A DNA stretch of 24,786 nucleotides. Source: Gammaproteobacteria bacterium (lineage in GTDB: Bacteria > Pseudomonadota > Gammaproteobacteria > Steroidobacterales > Steroidobacteraceae). The notes below the pieces were generated by a model that was not told the DNA's origin, did not search any database, and saw nothing but the letters and a program-made list of their open reading frames with translations. Positions 8,165 through 15,590 of the stretch are shown here, piece by piece. How positions within the stretch are numbered: the stretch's first letter is position 1; the number at the start of each line of letters is the position of its first letter. Location of the stretch: the NCBI GenBank assembly GCA_003162555.1, contig PMNQ01000274.1:231-25016 (forward strand). Direction: 5' to 3'. Position numbers and translations under genes: made by a program.

Positions 8165-8941
8165 ATGTACCGCATCGGAGACCTGCAAGATAAACGCATA
8201 CTGGTCACGGGCGCCAGTAGCGGCATCGGCGCGGCGCTGGCCGAGGCCTTTGCGCTGCAGGGCGCCCACGTTGCACTGCACGGCCACCGGCACGCGGAAG
8301 GCCTGACGGCGGCCGTCCGGCGCATCCAGCAGGCCGGGGGCCACGCACTTGCCCTGACCGCAGACCTCGGCGCGGCGGGCGCGGCGGGCACGGGCCGGCA
8401 ACTGGTCGATGAGGCGGCCCAGGGCTTGGGCGGCCTCGACGTCCTGATTAACAACGCCGGCGCGATCATTGCCCGCGAGCCCATCGCCACCGCGGACGAG
8501 GCCCTGCTCGACCGCGTCTTCGACCTGAACGGCAGGGCGGTGCTGGCGACCTGCCAGGCGGCTGTCCCGCACATGGTGGCGCGTGGCGGCGGCGCCATCA
8601 TCAATGTCGGCTCGATCGCGGCGCTCGATGGCGGCGGGCGCGGGGCCGGCCTGTATGCGGCGACGAAGGCGTTCGTGCACACGCTGACGCGGCATCTCGC
8701 GCGCGACCTGGCGGCGGTCAACATCCGCGTCAACGCGGTCTCGCCCGGCGCCATCGAGACGCCGTTTCATGCGACAACGCCCCCGGAACGAATGCAGGCG
8801 ATGCGTGCGGCGATACCGATGGGGCGGCTGGGCGTGCCCGCCGACTGCATCGGCGCGTTCTTATTCCTGGCGTCGAACGAACTCAGCGGCTACATCACCG
8901 GCCAGATCATTCACGTGAACGGCGGCCAGGCGATGCCCTGA
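8165..8941 (+). CDS. Short-chain dehydrogenase/reductase, sugar-locus type, substrate unknown
   Basis: A second classical SDR of 258 residues. It has the cofactor motif TGASSGIG near 15-22, NNAG, and the catalytic S150, Y164 and K168 (YAATK). It ends with the typical GYITGQIIHVNGGQAMP, so unlike the SDR at 2278 it has the complete family C-terminus. It is related to the glucose 1-dehydrogenase / KduD-like group. The ATG at 8165 has only a weak GGGG-type ribosome binding site, and the leader from the putative promoter would be about 75 nt. It is transcribed away from the dgo operon, which suggests shared control. Possible roles are an alternative aldose dehydrogenase or an oxidoreductase acting on a modified sugar or deoxy-keto acid. 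Sequence alone cannot decide. Confidence 0.88.
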   Translation: MYRIGDLQDKRILVTGASSGIGAALAEAFALQGAHVALHGHRHAEGLTAAVRRIQQAGGHALALTADLGAAGAAGTGRQLVDEAAQGLGGLDVLINNAGAIIAREPIATADEALLDRVFDLNGRAVLATCQAAVPHMVARGGGAIINVGSIAALDGGGRGAGLYAATKAFVHTLTRHLARDLAAVNIRVNAVSPGAIETPFHATTPPERMQAMRAAIPMGRLGVPADCIGAFLFLASNELSGYITGQIIHVNGGQAMP

Positions 8942-8961
8942 TTGTCTGGCGGCGCCCGGCG

Positions 8962-10389
8962 CTAGTGCCGTGGCGCCGAGTAGGGCCACAGCTCGCAGCC
9001 GAAAAATCCCAGCAGCGCATGCGCGGGGTTCGGCCACAGTTCAACCGATGCGGGCTCAGTGCGGGCGCGCGCCGGAAGCAACAGCAGCACGTGGCCGTTC
9101 GTCACTTTCAGTTCACCCTGGGCGCTGAGTGCGCCTTCATCGCCAGCGTAGATCTTGAAGGCGATATTGCCGGATGAGTAAAGGCGACAATCAAGCAGCA
9201 TGGCAACGTCGGTCTGGCGCGTAAAACCGATGTTGACGTGTCCCTCGTTGTAGAGATCCCAGAAATTGACGCCGGCTTCGCCACTGCCGGTCGTGCCCAG
9301 CAGAAAAGCAGGTTTCCAGAACGACAGGTGCATGCCGCCGGCTGCATAGGGGGCGTTGGGCGACACCGCTTTCGGCTCGCCCACGGAGGGCAGAGCTTCG
9401 AGCGCCAGGAGCTTCTGCAGCAACTGCGCGATCTGCGCTGGGCTGTAGTCCGCTACCGGCGCCGCTCCCGGGAATCCTGCGCGCATCTGCTCGCTCAACG
9501 GCGCCGCGGGTGCGGCTACCGCATTGCCTTTCAGGAAGCCGCTGGCGCCGAGCCAGTTGTAAAACAGCGTCGGCCAGACTGCAATCGCGGGCGGATTGCT
9601 CTCGCGCATGCCGAAGCCATGATTGGCGTGCGCAAGTACGTGCAGTTCCGCCGAGCCACCGGCCTTCTCGATGGCCAGTTGCAGCTCCGGCAATCGCCCA
9701 GCGATCGCAGCCGAATCCTGCTCGCCGCACAGCAGGAACATCGGCGGCAGGCCCGAGGGGAGCTGCAGGTTTTCAGGCAGGCCCGGGTACATGAGGCCAG
9801 CGAAGGCCGGCCGCGCGGACTCCCGATCCACGGCATCGGCGGCATTTCCCGCAGGGGAAGCCGGCCGGATCGCGGCCAGCAAGGCCAGTTCGCCGCCCGC
9901 GGAAAAGCCGAGCACGCCGACGCGCGCGGCGTCGATATGCAAAGCGCTGGCGCGGTGACGCACCAATCGGATCGCACGCTGCACGTCGGCCAGCTCGTCG
10001 CGCTCTACCGAATAGGTCGAACCCGGCTCGGGGGGGAGCCGGTACTTCAGCACAAACGCGGCGATGCCGTGCAAAGCCAACCATTGCGCTACCCGGAAGC
10101 CTTCGTGATCCATCCACAGCTCGCGGTGTCCGCCGCCTGGGATCACGATCACGGCCGCACCGCTCGCCTGTGCCGGATCCGGCAGATAGGGGGTCAGCGA
10201 CGGGTGATGCACGCTGTTGACGATATGCTCGCCGTACTCGTTCATGCGCATCAGCTCGGCTGGCGCCGCGGCAGGCGTGCCCGGTGGGTCACCATTCCAG
10301 ATCGGGATGGGCGCCTGGGGCCCGGTGTCGAGGCCCGCGGACGCGGACTGCGCCAGCGCCCACAGCATTGCCGTAAACCGGATTTTCAT
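8962..10389 (-). CDS. Exported alpha/beta-hydrolase (carbohydrate esterase-like) with C-terminal extension
   Basis: Secreted or periplasmic esterase, probably removing acyl groups from a polysaccharide or oligosaccharide. Of its 475 residues, 1-19 look like a signal peptide (MKIRFTAMLWALAQSASAG). About 50-275 form an alpha/beta hydrolase of the BD-FAE / acetylxylan-esterase-like type, with the oxyanion segment IPGGGHREL, nucleophile S163 in GFSAGGEL, D225 (CGEQDS) and H257 (ANHGFGM). Residues about 280-475 form a second region that I do not recognise. It ends in a stretch rich in beta-strand-like sequence (LLDCRLYSSGNIAFKIYAGDEGAL onwards), possibly a binding domain. The start at ATG 10389 is chosen by the signal peptide, although no Shine-Dalgarno is visible. 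It converges on the SDR with a 20-bp gap and diverges from the GH-A gene with only 20 bp between start codons. Confidence 0.85.
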   Translation of the reverse strand: MKIRFTAMLWALAQSASAGLDTGPQAPIPIWNGDPPGTPAAAPAELMRMNEYGEHIVNSVHHPSLTPYLPDPAQASGAAVIVIPGGGHRELWMDHEGFRVAQWLALHGIAAFVLKYRLPPEPGSTYSVERDELADVQRAIRLVRHRASALHIDAARVGVLGFSAGGELALLAAIRPASPAGNAADAVDRESARPAFAGLMYPGLPENLQLPSGLPPMFLLCGEQDSAAIAGRLPELQLAIEKAGGSAELHVLAHANHGFGMRESNPPAIAVWPTLFYNWLGASGFLKGNAVAAPAAPLSEQMRAGFPGAAPVADYSPAQIAQLLQKLLALEALPSVGEPKAVSPNAPYAAGGMHLSFWKPAFLLGTTGSGEAGVNFWDLYNEGHVNIGFTRQTDVAMLLDCRLYSSGNIAFKIYAGDEGALSAQGELKVTNGHVLLLLPARARTEPASVELWPNPAHALLGFFGCELWPYSAPRH

Positions 10390-10409
10390 TTGTAGGATAA
10401 TATCAGCGC
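10390..10409. promoter_or_regulatory. 20-bp divergent intergenic element with near-symmetric AT core
   Basis: The start codons of the esterase (10389, minus) and the GH-A enzyme (10410, plus) are separated by 20 bp. The core GATAATATC (10396-10404) is almost its own reverse complement. It holds GATAAT on the plus strand and TATTAT on the minus strand, each about 8 bp before its ATG. Neither gene has a Shine-Dalgarno in this space, which fits leaderless transcripts from a bidirectional -10 element. The alternative is misplaced starts, but both signal peptides begin here. Confidence 0.45.
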
Positions 10410-13055
10410 ATGCGCAGGCTGACGATTGCAGCGTGGTTATTTTCGGCGCTGGCTGCCGCTGCAGCCGCACCGGGCGCACCCGCCGCAAATGTCGCGGGCG
10501 AGGAGGCCATCCGGCCGATCAGCGTCGATGCGGCTGGCACCATACGCTGGCGCGACAACGGGCAGGAGCTGGCGCTGTTCGGCGCCAATTACTGCCTCAT
10601 GTCGGGCTCGGACTACCGCATGGCCGGGCTGATCGGCGGCGATCGCAAGCAGATGATCGATGAGGACATGGCGCAGTTCGCGCGCATGGGCTGGACGGCG
10701 CTGCGCCTGTGTTCCTGGGGCGACTGGGAGAATTCGGACCAGCAGGGCAATCTGGTCGTCAACGAGCACGTCGATCTGCTCGACTACCTGGTCGCGGCGG
10801 CGCGCAAGCGCGGCATCTACATGCTGCTCACGCCGATTCACACCTACGATCCGCGCTTCGCCGATCAACTGGGCCGGCCTTCGAGCGAGATCGGATTCTC
10901 GAAGTACTACAGCCGCGAACAGATGGGCGTGAATCCCGCGTCGATCAAGGCACAGGCCAACTACATCGGCCAGCTGCTGAGGCACGTCAATCCATATACC
11001 GGTGTGGCGCTGAAGGACGAGCCGGCCATCCTGTTCGTGGAGGTCATCAACGAACCTGTGCACCACACCGAGGATCTCGCCGGCTCGGTGGCGTACATCA
11101 ATACCCTGGTCGGAGCAGTGCGCGGCACCGGCAGCAAGCAGCTGACCTTCTATAACGTGTCGCAGGATTTCGGCATCTCGGAAGCCATACGCCGCTCGAA
11201 GGCCGATGGCATCAGCTTCGGCTGGTATCCGTCGAGCCTGGTCGCGGGGCACACCTTGCAGGGCAATTTCCTGCCTGCTGTAGATGCATATCCGGACATG
11301 CTGCGCATCGACTTGGCGCGACTGCCGCGCATCGTCTACGAATTTGATCAGGCCGATCTGCTGACGGGCTATCTGTACCCGGCCATGGCGCGCACCTATC
11401 GCTCGGTGGGCGCGCAGTTCGCGACCATGTTCGCCTACGACTCATTGCAGACCGCGCCCTATAACCTCGGCTGGCAGACGCACTACCTCAATCTCGTGCA
11501 CACGCCGCGCAAGGCCATCAGCGCGGTGATTGCGGCGGAGGCCATGCGCCGCCTGCCGTCGCGGCAGGCTTACGGTCATTATCCAGAAAGCCAGAAGTTC
11601 GGCGATTTCCGCGTCAGCTATGAAGAAGACCTGAGCGAGCTGAATGCGCCGGACGCCTACATGAATGCCGGCCCGACGCGCACCGAGCCGCGCGCCGCGG
11701 CGCAGCTCAGGCGCATCGTCGGCCTCGGTTCATCGCCGCTGGTCGGTTACGAAGGAAGCGGCGCTTACTTTCTGGACAAGGTGCGCGACGGCGTGTGGCG
11801 GCTGGAAATCTATCCGGATGAAGTGCTGGTGCGCGATCCCTTCGAGCAGCCGCAGCCCGGAAAAATCGTCTCGCGGCTGCTGGATCGGTCGTGGCCGATG
11901 AGCGTGCGGTTGCCGGACCTGGGCTCTTCATTCAGTGCGCAGCCGATTCGGCTCTGGCAGAAGCATGATGAGGCGCCGCAACGCGCGGACTCCGGCCGCT
12001 TCACTGCTACGCCGGGCGTCTGGCTGCTGAGTGCGGCTGGGCACGTCGATCCCGCAACGCTGCCGGCGTCCATCAATCGCGTGGGGTTCGCCGAATACCA
12101 TGTCAATGAACCGCGCAGCTATGCCGACGACGTGCAGCCGCTGACGCCGCCCGAGTTCATGATCGGCGAGGCGGTGCGTGTGAGCGTGCGGGTCGCGAAC
12201 GACACCTTGCCGGATACCGTCTCACTGTGGCTGCGGCCGCTCGGTACACGGGATTTTGGCGCGCCCGTGACCATGACTCGCACGGCCGGCAATGATTACG
12301 CGGCGACCGTCGATCCCGACCGCGTGGCCGCCGGCGTGTTCGAATATGCGGTCACGACCTCGACGGGCGATCGCCGGCACACTTTCCCCGGCGCAGTGCC
12401 AGGCCAGCCCGGCAGCTGGCCGTTCCGCACCGATTCGTACTGGACGTTTCGTGTCGCGCCTGCTTATGCGGCGCTGCGACTGTTCGATCCGGGCGGCGAT
12501 GCTGCGCAGTTGTCATTCGTGCGGCCGGGCGAGCAATACCGGTCGGCATTCTTCCGGATCCTGCCCGTTGAATTCAGCGATCAGGCTGCGCTGCGCCTGG
12601 AATTGCCGAATCTCGGCGCGGACACGCCGGAACGCTACGCGGCGGCGCTGTACATCGGCCAGCGCATGGCAGCCAGGGCGGGCGTCGTGGCCGCGGCCGA
12701 CAGTGTGCACATCCGGCTGCGTGCGGCGGGGAGCGAGCACGGCTCCGTCACATTGAAGCTGATCGAGAAGGATGGCTCGAGCTGGAACGTGGACGTGCCG
12801 GCGAGGGAACAATGGAGTGAGCAGATCGTGGCGCTCGCCGATCTGCATGCCGGACGGAGCATCCTGATTCCGAGCCCATATCCTGGCCTGTGGAATTACT
12901 GGCGCCCCAGTCCTGCGAATCGTGGCGGCGCTGGCGATCGCGTGCACATCGCCGATGTGGAGCGGCTGGAATTGGACATCGAAAGAAACCACGGCGGCGT
13001 GGACGTCGAATCCATCTGGCTGAGCTTCAGCGGCGACAGCGCGCCGCCGCGCTAG
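10410..13055 (+). CDS. Large exported clan GH-A (GH5-like) glycoside hydrolase, family unassigned
   Basis: Predicted secreted or periplasmic retaining glycosidase of 881 residues. A signal peptide (MRRLTIAAWLFSALAAAAAA, cleavage near 20-27) precedes a TIM-barrel region of about 35-400. The Asn-Glu acid/base lies in ILFVEVINEPVHH (N214, E215) and a second conserved-looking glutamate in RIVYEFDQADLL (E311) is the likely nucleophile, the strand 4 / strand 7 arrangement of clan GH-A. After it come beta-rich modules: about 430-550, an Ig-like segment about 560-690 (VRVANDTLPDTVSLWLRPLG), and a C-terminal CBM-like domain about 700-875. It resembles long 'cellulase family' proteins of sugar loci, but I cannot place it in a numbered CAZy family. 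The neighbours suggest a galactoside or galactan substrate. Its TAG stop shares CTAG with the stop of GH35 coming the other way. Confidence 0.82.
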   Translation: MRRLTIAAWLFSALAAAAAAPGAPAANVAGEEAIRPISVDAAGTIRWRDNGQELALFGANYCLMSGSDYRMAGLIGGDRKQMIDEDMAQFARMGWTALRLCSWGDWENSDQQGNLVVNEHVDLLDYLVAAARKRGIYMLLTPIHTYDPRFADQLGRPSSEIGFSKYYSREQMGVNPASIKAQANYIGQLLRHVNPYTGVALKDEPAILFVEVINEPVHHTEDLAGSVAYINTLVGAVRGTGSKQLTFYNVSQDFGISEAIRRSKADGISFGWYPSSLVAGHTLQGNFLPAVDAYPDMLRIDLARLPRIVYEFDQADLLTGYLYPAMARTYRSVGAQFATMFAYDSLQTAPYNLGWQTHYLNLVHTPRKAISAVIAAEAMRRLPSRQAYGHYPESQKFGDFRVSYEEDLSELNAPDAYMNAGPTRTEPRAAAQLRRIVGLGSSPLVGYEGSGAYFLDKVRDGVWRLEIYPDEVLVRDPFEQPQPGKIVSRLLDRSWPMSVRLPDLGSSFSAQPIRLWQKHDEAPQRADSGRFTATPGVWLLSAAGHVDPATLPASINRVGFAEYHVNEPRSYADDVQPLTPPEFMIGEAVRVSVRVANDTLPDTVSLWLRPLGTRDFGAPVTMTRTAGNDYAATVDPDRVAAGVFEYAVTTSTGDRRHTFPGAVPGQPGSWPFRTDSYWTFRVAPAYAALRLFDPGGDAAQLSFVRPGEQYRSAFFRILPVEFSDQAALRLELPNLGADTPERYAAALYIGQRMAARAGVVAAADSVHIRLRAAGSEHGSVTLKLIEKDGSSWNVDVPAREQWSEQIVALADLHAGRSILIPSPYPGLWNYWRPSPANRGGAGDRVHIADVERLELDIERNHGGVDVESIWLSFSGDSAPPR

Positions 13056-15520
13056 CGCAACTGCAGGGCGTACTCCGGAATCACCTCGACGCTGCCCAGC
13101 TCGGCGATCTGCGAACCGACCGACATCTTTGGCACCGCATCCGGCTCAAGGTAGATGGGCGCGTCCTGGCGCAACGGCAGGAGCGTGAGCGTGAAGGGTT
13201 TGTCCAGCAGCGCGGCGTAGCGCTTCAGTCCGATCTCCCAGCTGAGGCCATTGTAGTAAGCGTCGTCGATGAGTTCCGTGCCGGAGAACAATCGCGCGAC
13301 ATCCCCCGCGTAGTGAATCTGCAGGTAGGCGTCGTTGACACCCTGCAGCGACGAACGCGGTACGGTCAGCGTCCAGGCCGCGGACTTGCCGAAGGTCTCG
13401 GGGTAAGGTTGGAGCGCTGCCTGCGCCGGTCCGCCGATCGCGATGGGCGGCATGGTCTGTGCCTCGCGCAGCCGCGTCACGCCCACAGTGGTCATGGGCG
13501 CTGCCGGCGCCGTCACATCGAGCACCTCGAACAGGCCATCGGCAGCGTGCGAGCGCAGCGGCAGGCTCGAATGGACGCCCGAGCCCAGAGCCGGATACAC
13601 GGCCAGCTGCATATGCGGATCGCCGTGGGATCGCAGTTGCAGCGAATCGCCATCCAGGAAAAGCTGCGCGTCGGAAAGGATCAACCGCGTCTGTCCGCGT
13701 ACCGGCAATACCCACAGCCGCTCGGCCTGCGCTTCGCTCAACACCAGCATGCGCACACTGGAGCCGTTGTGCGTGCGCACGGTGACGGCGGGCTGTGTGC
13801 CCGGCCGGATGCCGGTGATCACGATGCGGCCGTCGGCCGCGCTGTGCTGGCTGGCGCCGGCACCGAGCTGCACGGAGGACACCGTCTTGCCATCGAGCGC
13901 CAGTTCGGTCGGCATGCCCGCAACGGCCCGGAACACGTACAGCGCGCCCTGGTCGGTGGCGATGTGCGTGATTGGCTGTGCGGTGGCGTACACCAGCCGT
14001 ACGCCAGCGAGATCCATGTTGAGCGGCCAGACGAAATAACTGTCGGTCGGAATATCGACCGGCTTGCTCGGCAGCGTGATGGTTTCATTTGGCAATCGCA
14101 CGGCGAAGCGCACGGCACTCTGCGCCGCCATCGGATACAGGCGCACGTGGTTGCTGACGAACAGGAAGCCGCGCTCATCGAGACTCCGCACCGCAAAACG
14201 CGGTGTCGTGAAATCATCGACGCCCTTGGGCAGGAGCTCTGGCTGGCGCGCGACCATCGGCGCGAGCTCCGCACCGAAAGACGAAAGGAAGTAGTGCATC
14301 GGCCGCAGGTGGCCGAGCAGTGGATGCATCTGGCCGTACTCGCCGATCGGCGCCTGGAAGTCGTAGCCCATGGCCGGCAGGTCGTTGTAACCGCCGATGC
14401 CGGTGTTTTCCTCGCGCGTGGGGAGCCCGGCGGGATTGCGCCCGCCATGAAACATGTAGTAGCCGTAGAGATTGACGCCGGAACCAATCTGGATCGTCAG
14501 CAGGCTGGCGATGTCATCGGCCGTCACGACCGTGCGTCGACGGTACATGCTCGGCAAGCCGCCGGCATATTCGGCGCTGAGGAACGGCGTGTTGTCGCGG
14601 TCCGCGTCGGCATCGCCCGCGGCCGTCGCAGCCAGCGATTTGGCGCTCACATCGCCGGTCACGCGGCTCTGGAAGCGGAAGGCGTAGGCCTCGTTGGGCG
14701 GTGACTTGCCGGGCGAGACGGCCCAGGGCGCATCCGGATAGCTGCCGAACACGGGCGTCACTTCATGGGCCGGATACACCGTGTTGTCCCAGGCGGTCAC
14801 GGTGTACAGCGGCACATCGAATCCGGCCTTCAGCGCGAGCTGCTTCAGATCCGTGATGTGCGCGCGGCCCTCATGGGCTCCGGTGCGGTTGTACTCGTTC
14901 TCGATCTGGATGCCGATGACGGGCCCGCCATCTTTCCACAACCGCCCCTTTACCTGTTCGCCGATGTGTTCGTAGAAGCGCCCCACGTACGACAGGTATG
15001 TGGGATCGCTGCTGCGTGTCGGCATCGCAGCCACTACCCAGTCCGGAATGCCACCGTACCGTACCTCGGCGTGCACCCAGGGGCCCAGGCGCAGGAACAC
15101 GTACAGCTTGTGCTTCGCGCACAGCTCGACGAAGTGGCGCACGTCCCGGTCGCCGCTCCAGTCGAATTGTCCGTCGCGCTCTTCGTGGTGCTGCCAGATC
15201 ACGTAGGCCGAGACGATGTCAACGCCGGCGGCCTGCATCTTCGCCAGCTCTTCGTCCCAGTACTGCGCGGGTACGCGCGTGTAGTGAAATTCTCCCATGA
15301 CCGGCAGCCACGGTTGCCCGTCGCGCAGCAGGTAGCGGTTGTTGATGCCGATGGAGTGACCGTCAGGTGAGCTGGTCGTGCCCAGGTGCAGATAGCCACT
15401 GGTCGGCGCGGCGACGGCGCCGGTCGCGTCTACGCGCAGCAAAGTCTCAGCCAGGCAGTCCGGCGAGTGGATCGCAGCCAGCAGCGGCAGCGTCAGGACA
15501 GCTAAGCGGGCAAGACGCAT
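13052..15520 (-). CDS. Glycoside hydrolase family 35 beta-galactosidase, exported
   Basis: Exported beta-galactosidase that would release galactose from the non-reducing end of beta-galactosides in the periplasm. It has 822 residues. The start ATG 15520 has GGAGT 6 nt upstream and begins a signal peptide (MRLARLAVLTLPLLAAIHSPDCLA); the frame stays open 57 nt further upstream, but without these features. GH35 signatures are visible: GEFHYTRVPAQYWDEELAKMQAAGVDIVSAYV is split here by position (the barrel start, about 70-110), ENE with acid/base E209 (GIQIENEYN), putative nucleophile E317 (LSAEYAGG) and YYMFHGGRNPAG. The C-terminal half (about 430-822) holds the usual beta-rich domains. The gene lies 70 nt downstream of the TonB receptor, behind a terminator-like hairpin, so it is probably expressed partly by read-through. 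Confidence 0.92.
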   Translation of the reverse strand: MRLARLAVLTLPLLAAIHSPDCLAETLLRVDATGAVAAPTSGYLHLGTTSSPDGHSIGINNRYLLRDGQPWLPVMGEFHYTRVPAQYWDEELAKMQAAGVDIVSAYVIWQHHEERDGQFDWSGDRDVRHFVELCAKHKLYVFLRLGPWVHAEVRYGGIPDWVVAAMPTRSSDPTYLSYVGRFYEHIGEQVKGRLWKDGGPVIGIQIENEYNRTGAHEGRAHITDLKQLALKAGFDVPLYTVTAWDNTVYPAHEVTPVFGSYPDAPWAVSPGKSPPNEAYAFRFQSRVTGDVSAKSLAATAAGDADADRDNTPFLSAEYAGGLPSMYRRRTVVTADDIASLLTIQIGSGVNLYGYYMFHGGRNPAGLPTREENTGIGGYNDLPAMGYDFQAPIGEYGQMHPLLGHLRPMHYFLSSFGAELAPMVARQPELLPKGVDDFTTPRFAVRSLDERGFLFVSNHVRLYPMAAQSAVRFAVRLPNETITLPSKPVDIPTDSYFVWPLNMDLAGVRLVYATAQPITHIATDQGALYVFRAVAGMPTELALDGKTVSSVQLGAGASQHSAADGRIVITGIRPGTQPAVTVRTHNGSSVRMLVLSEAQAERLWVLPVRGQTRLILSDAQLFLDGDSLQLRSHGDPHMQLAVYPALGSGVHSSLPLRSHAADGLFEVLDVTAPAAPMTTVGVTRLREAQTMPPIAIGGPAQAALQPYPETFGKSAAWTLTVPRSSLQGVNDAYLQIHYAGDVARLFSGTELIDDAYYNGLSWEIGLKRYAALLDKPFTLTLLPLRQDAPIYLEPDAVPKMSVGSQIAELGSVEVIPEYALQLR

Positions 15521-15531
15521 GGTGGTACTCC

Positions 15532-15566
15532 AAAACAATGGGGGCGCAGCAAAGACCGCGCCCCCA
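15532..15566 (-). terminator. Terminator-like hairpin between TonB receptor and GH35
   Basis: A perfect 9-bp stem (TGGGGGCGC at 15539-15547 against GCGCCCCCA at 15558-15566) with a 10-nt loop is followed on the minus strand by TTGTTTT. This has the form of an intrinsic terminator. The T-rich run directly abuts the GGAG ribosome binding site of the GH35 gene, so the structure may act as a partial terminator or as an mRNA stabiliser inside a receptor-GH35 operon. Confidence 0.7.
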
Positions 15567-15590
15567 CTGTCCATCAACCCTGGATTGCGA

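Noticed and set aside
8941..8970. Possible terminator between the convergent SDR and esterase genes
   Set aside because: GC-rich complementary bits (CGGC/GCCG, GGCGCC) are present, but there is no stem longer than about 5 bp with a usable loop and no T tract.
9238..10395. A 385-codon open frame on the plus strand opposite the esterase
   Set aside because: The opposite strand encodes an alpha/beta hydrolase with a full catalytic triad. This frame shows only low-complexity Arg/Gln/His sequence and no ribosome binding site.
12890..14704. A 604-codon open frame on the plus strand opposite GH35
   Set aside because: It is antisense to a clear GH35 gene with signal peptide and catalytic motifs. 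The translation is rich in Arg, His and Gln without any domain, as expected for a shadow frame in GC-rich DNA.
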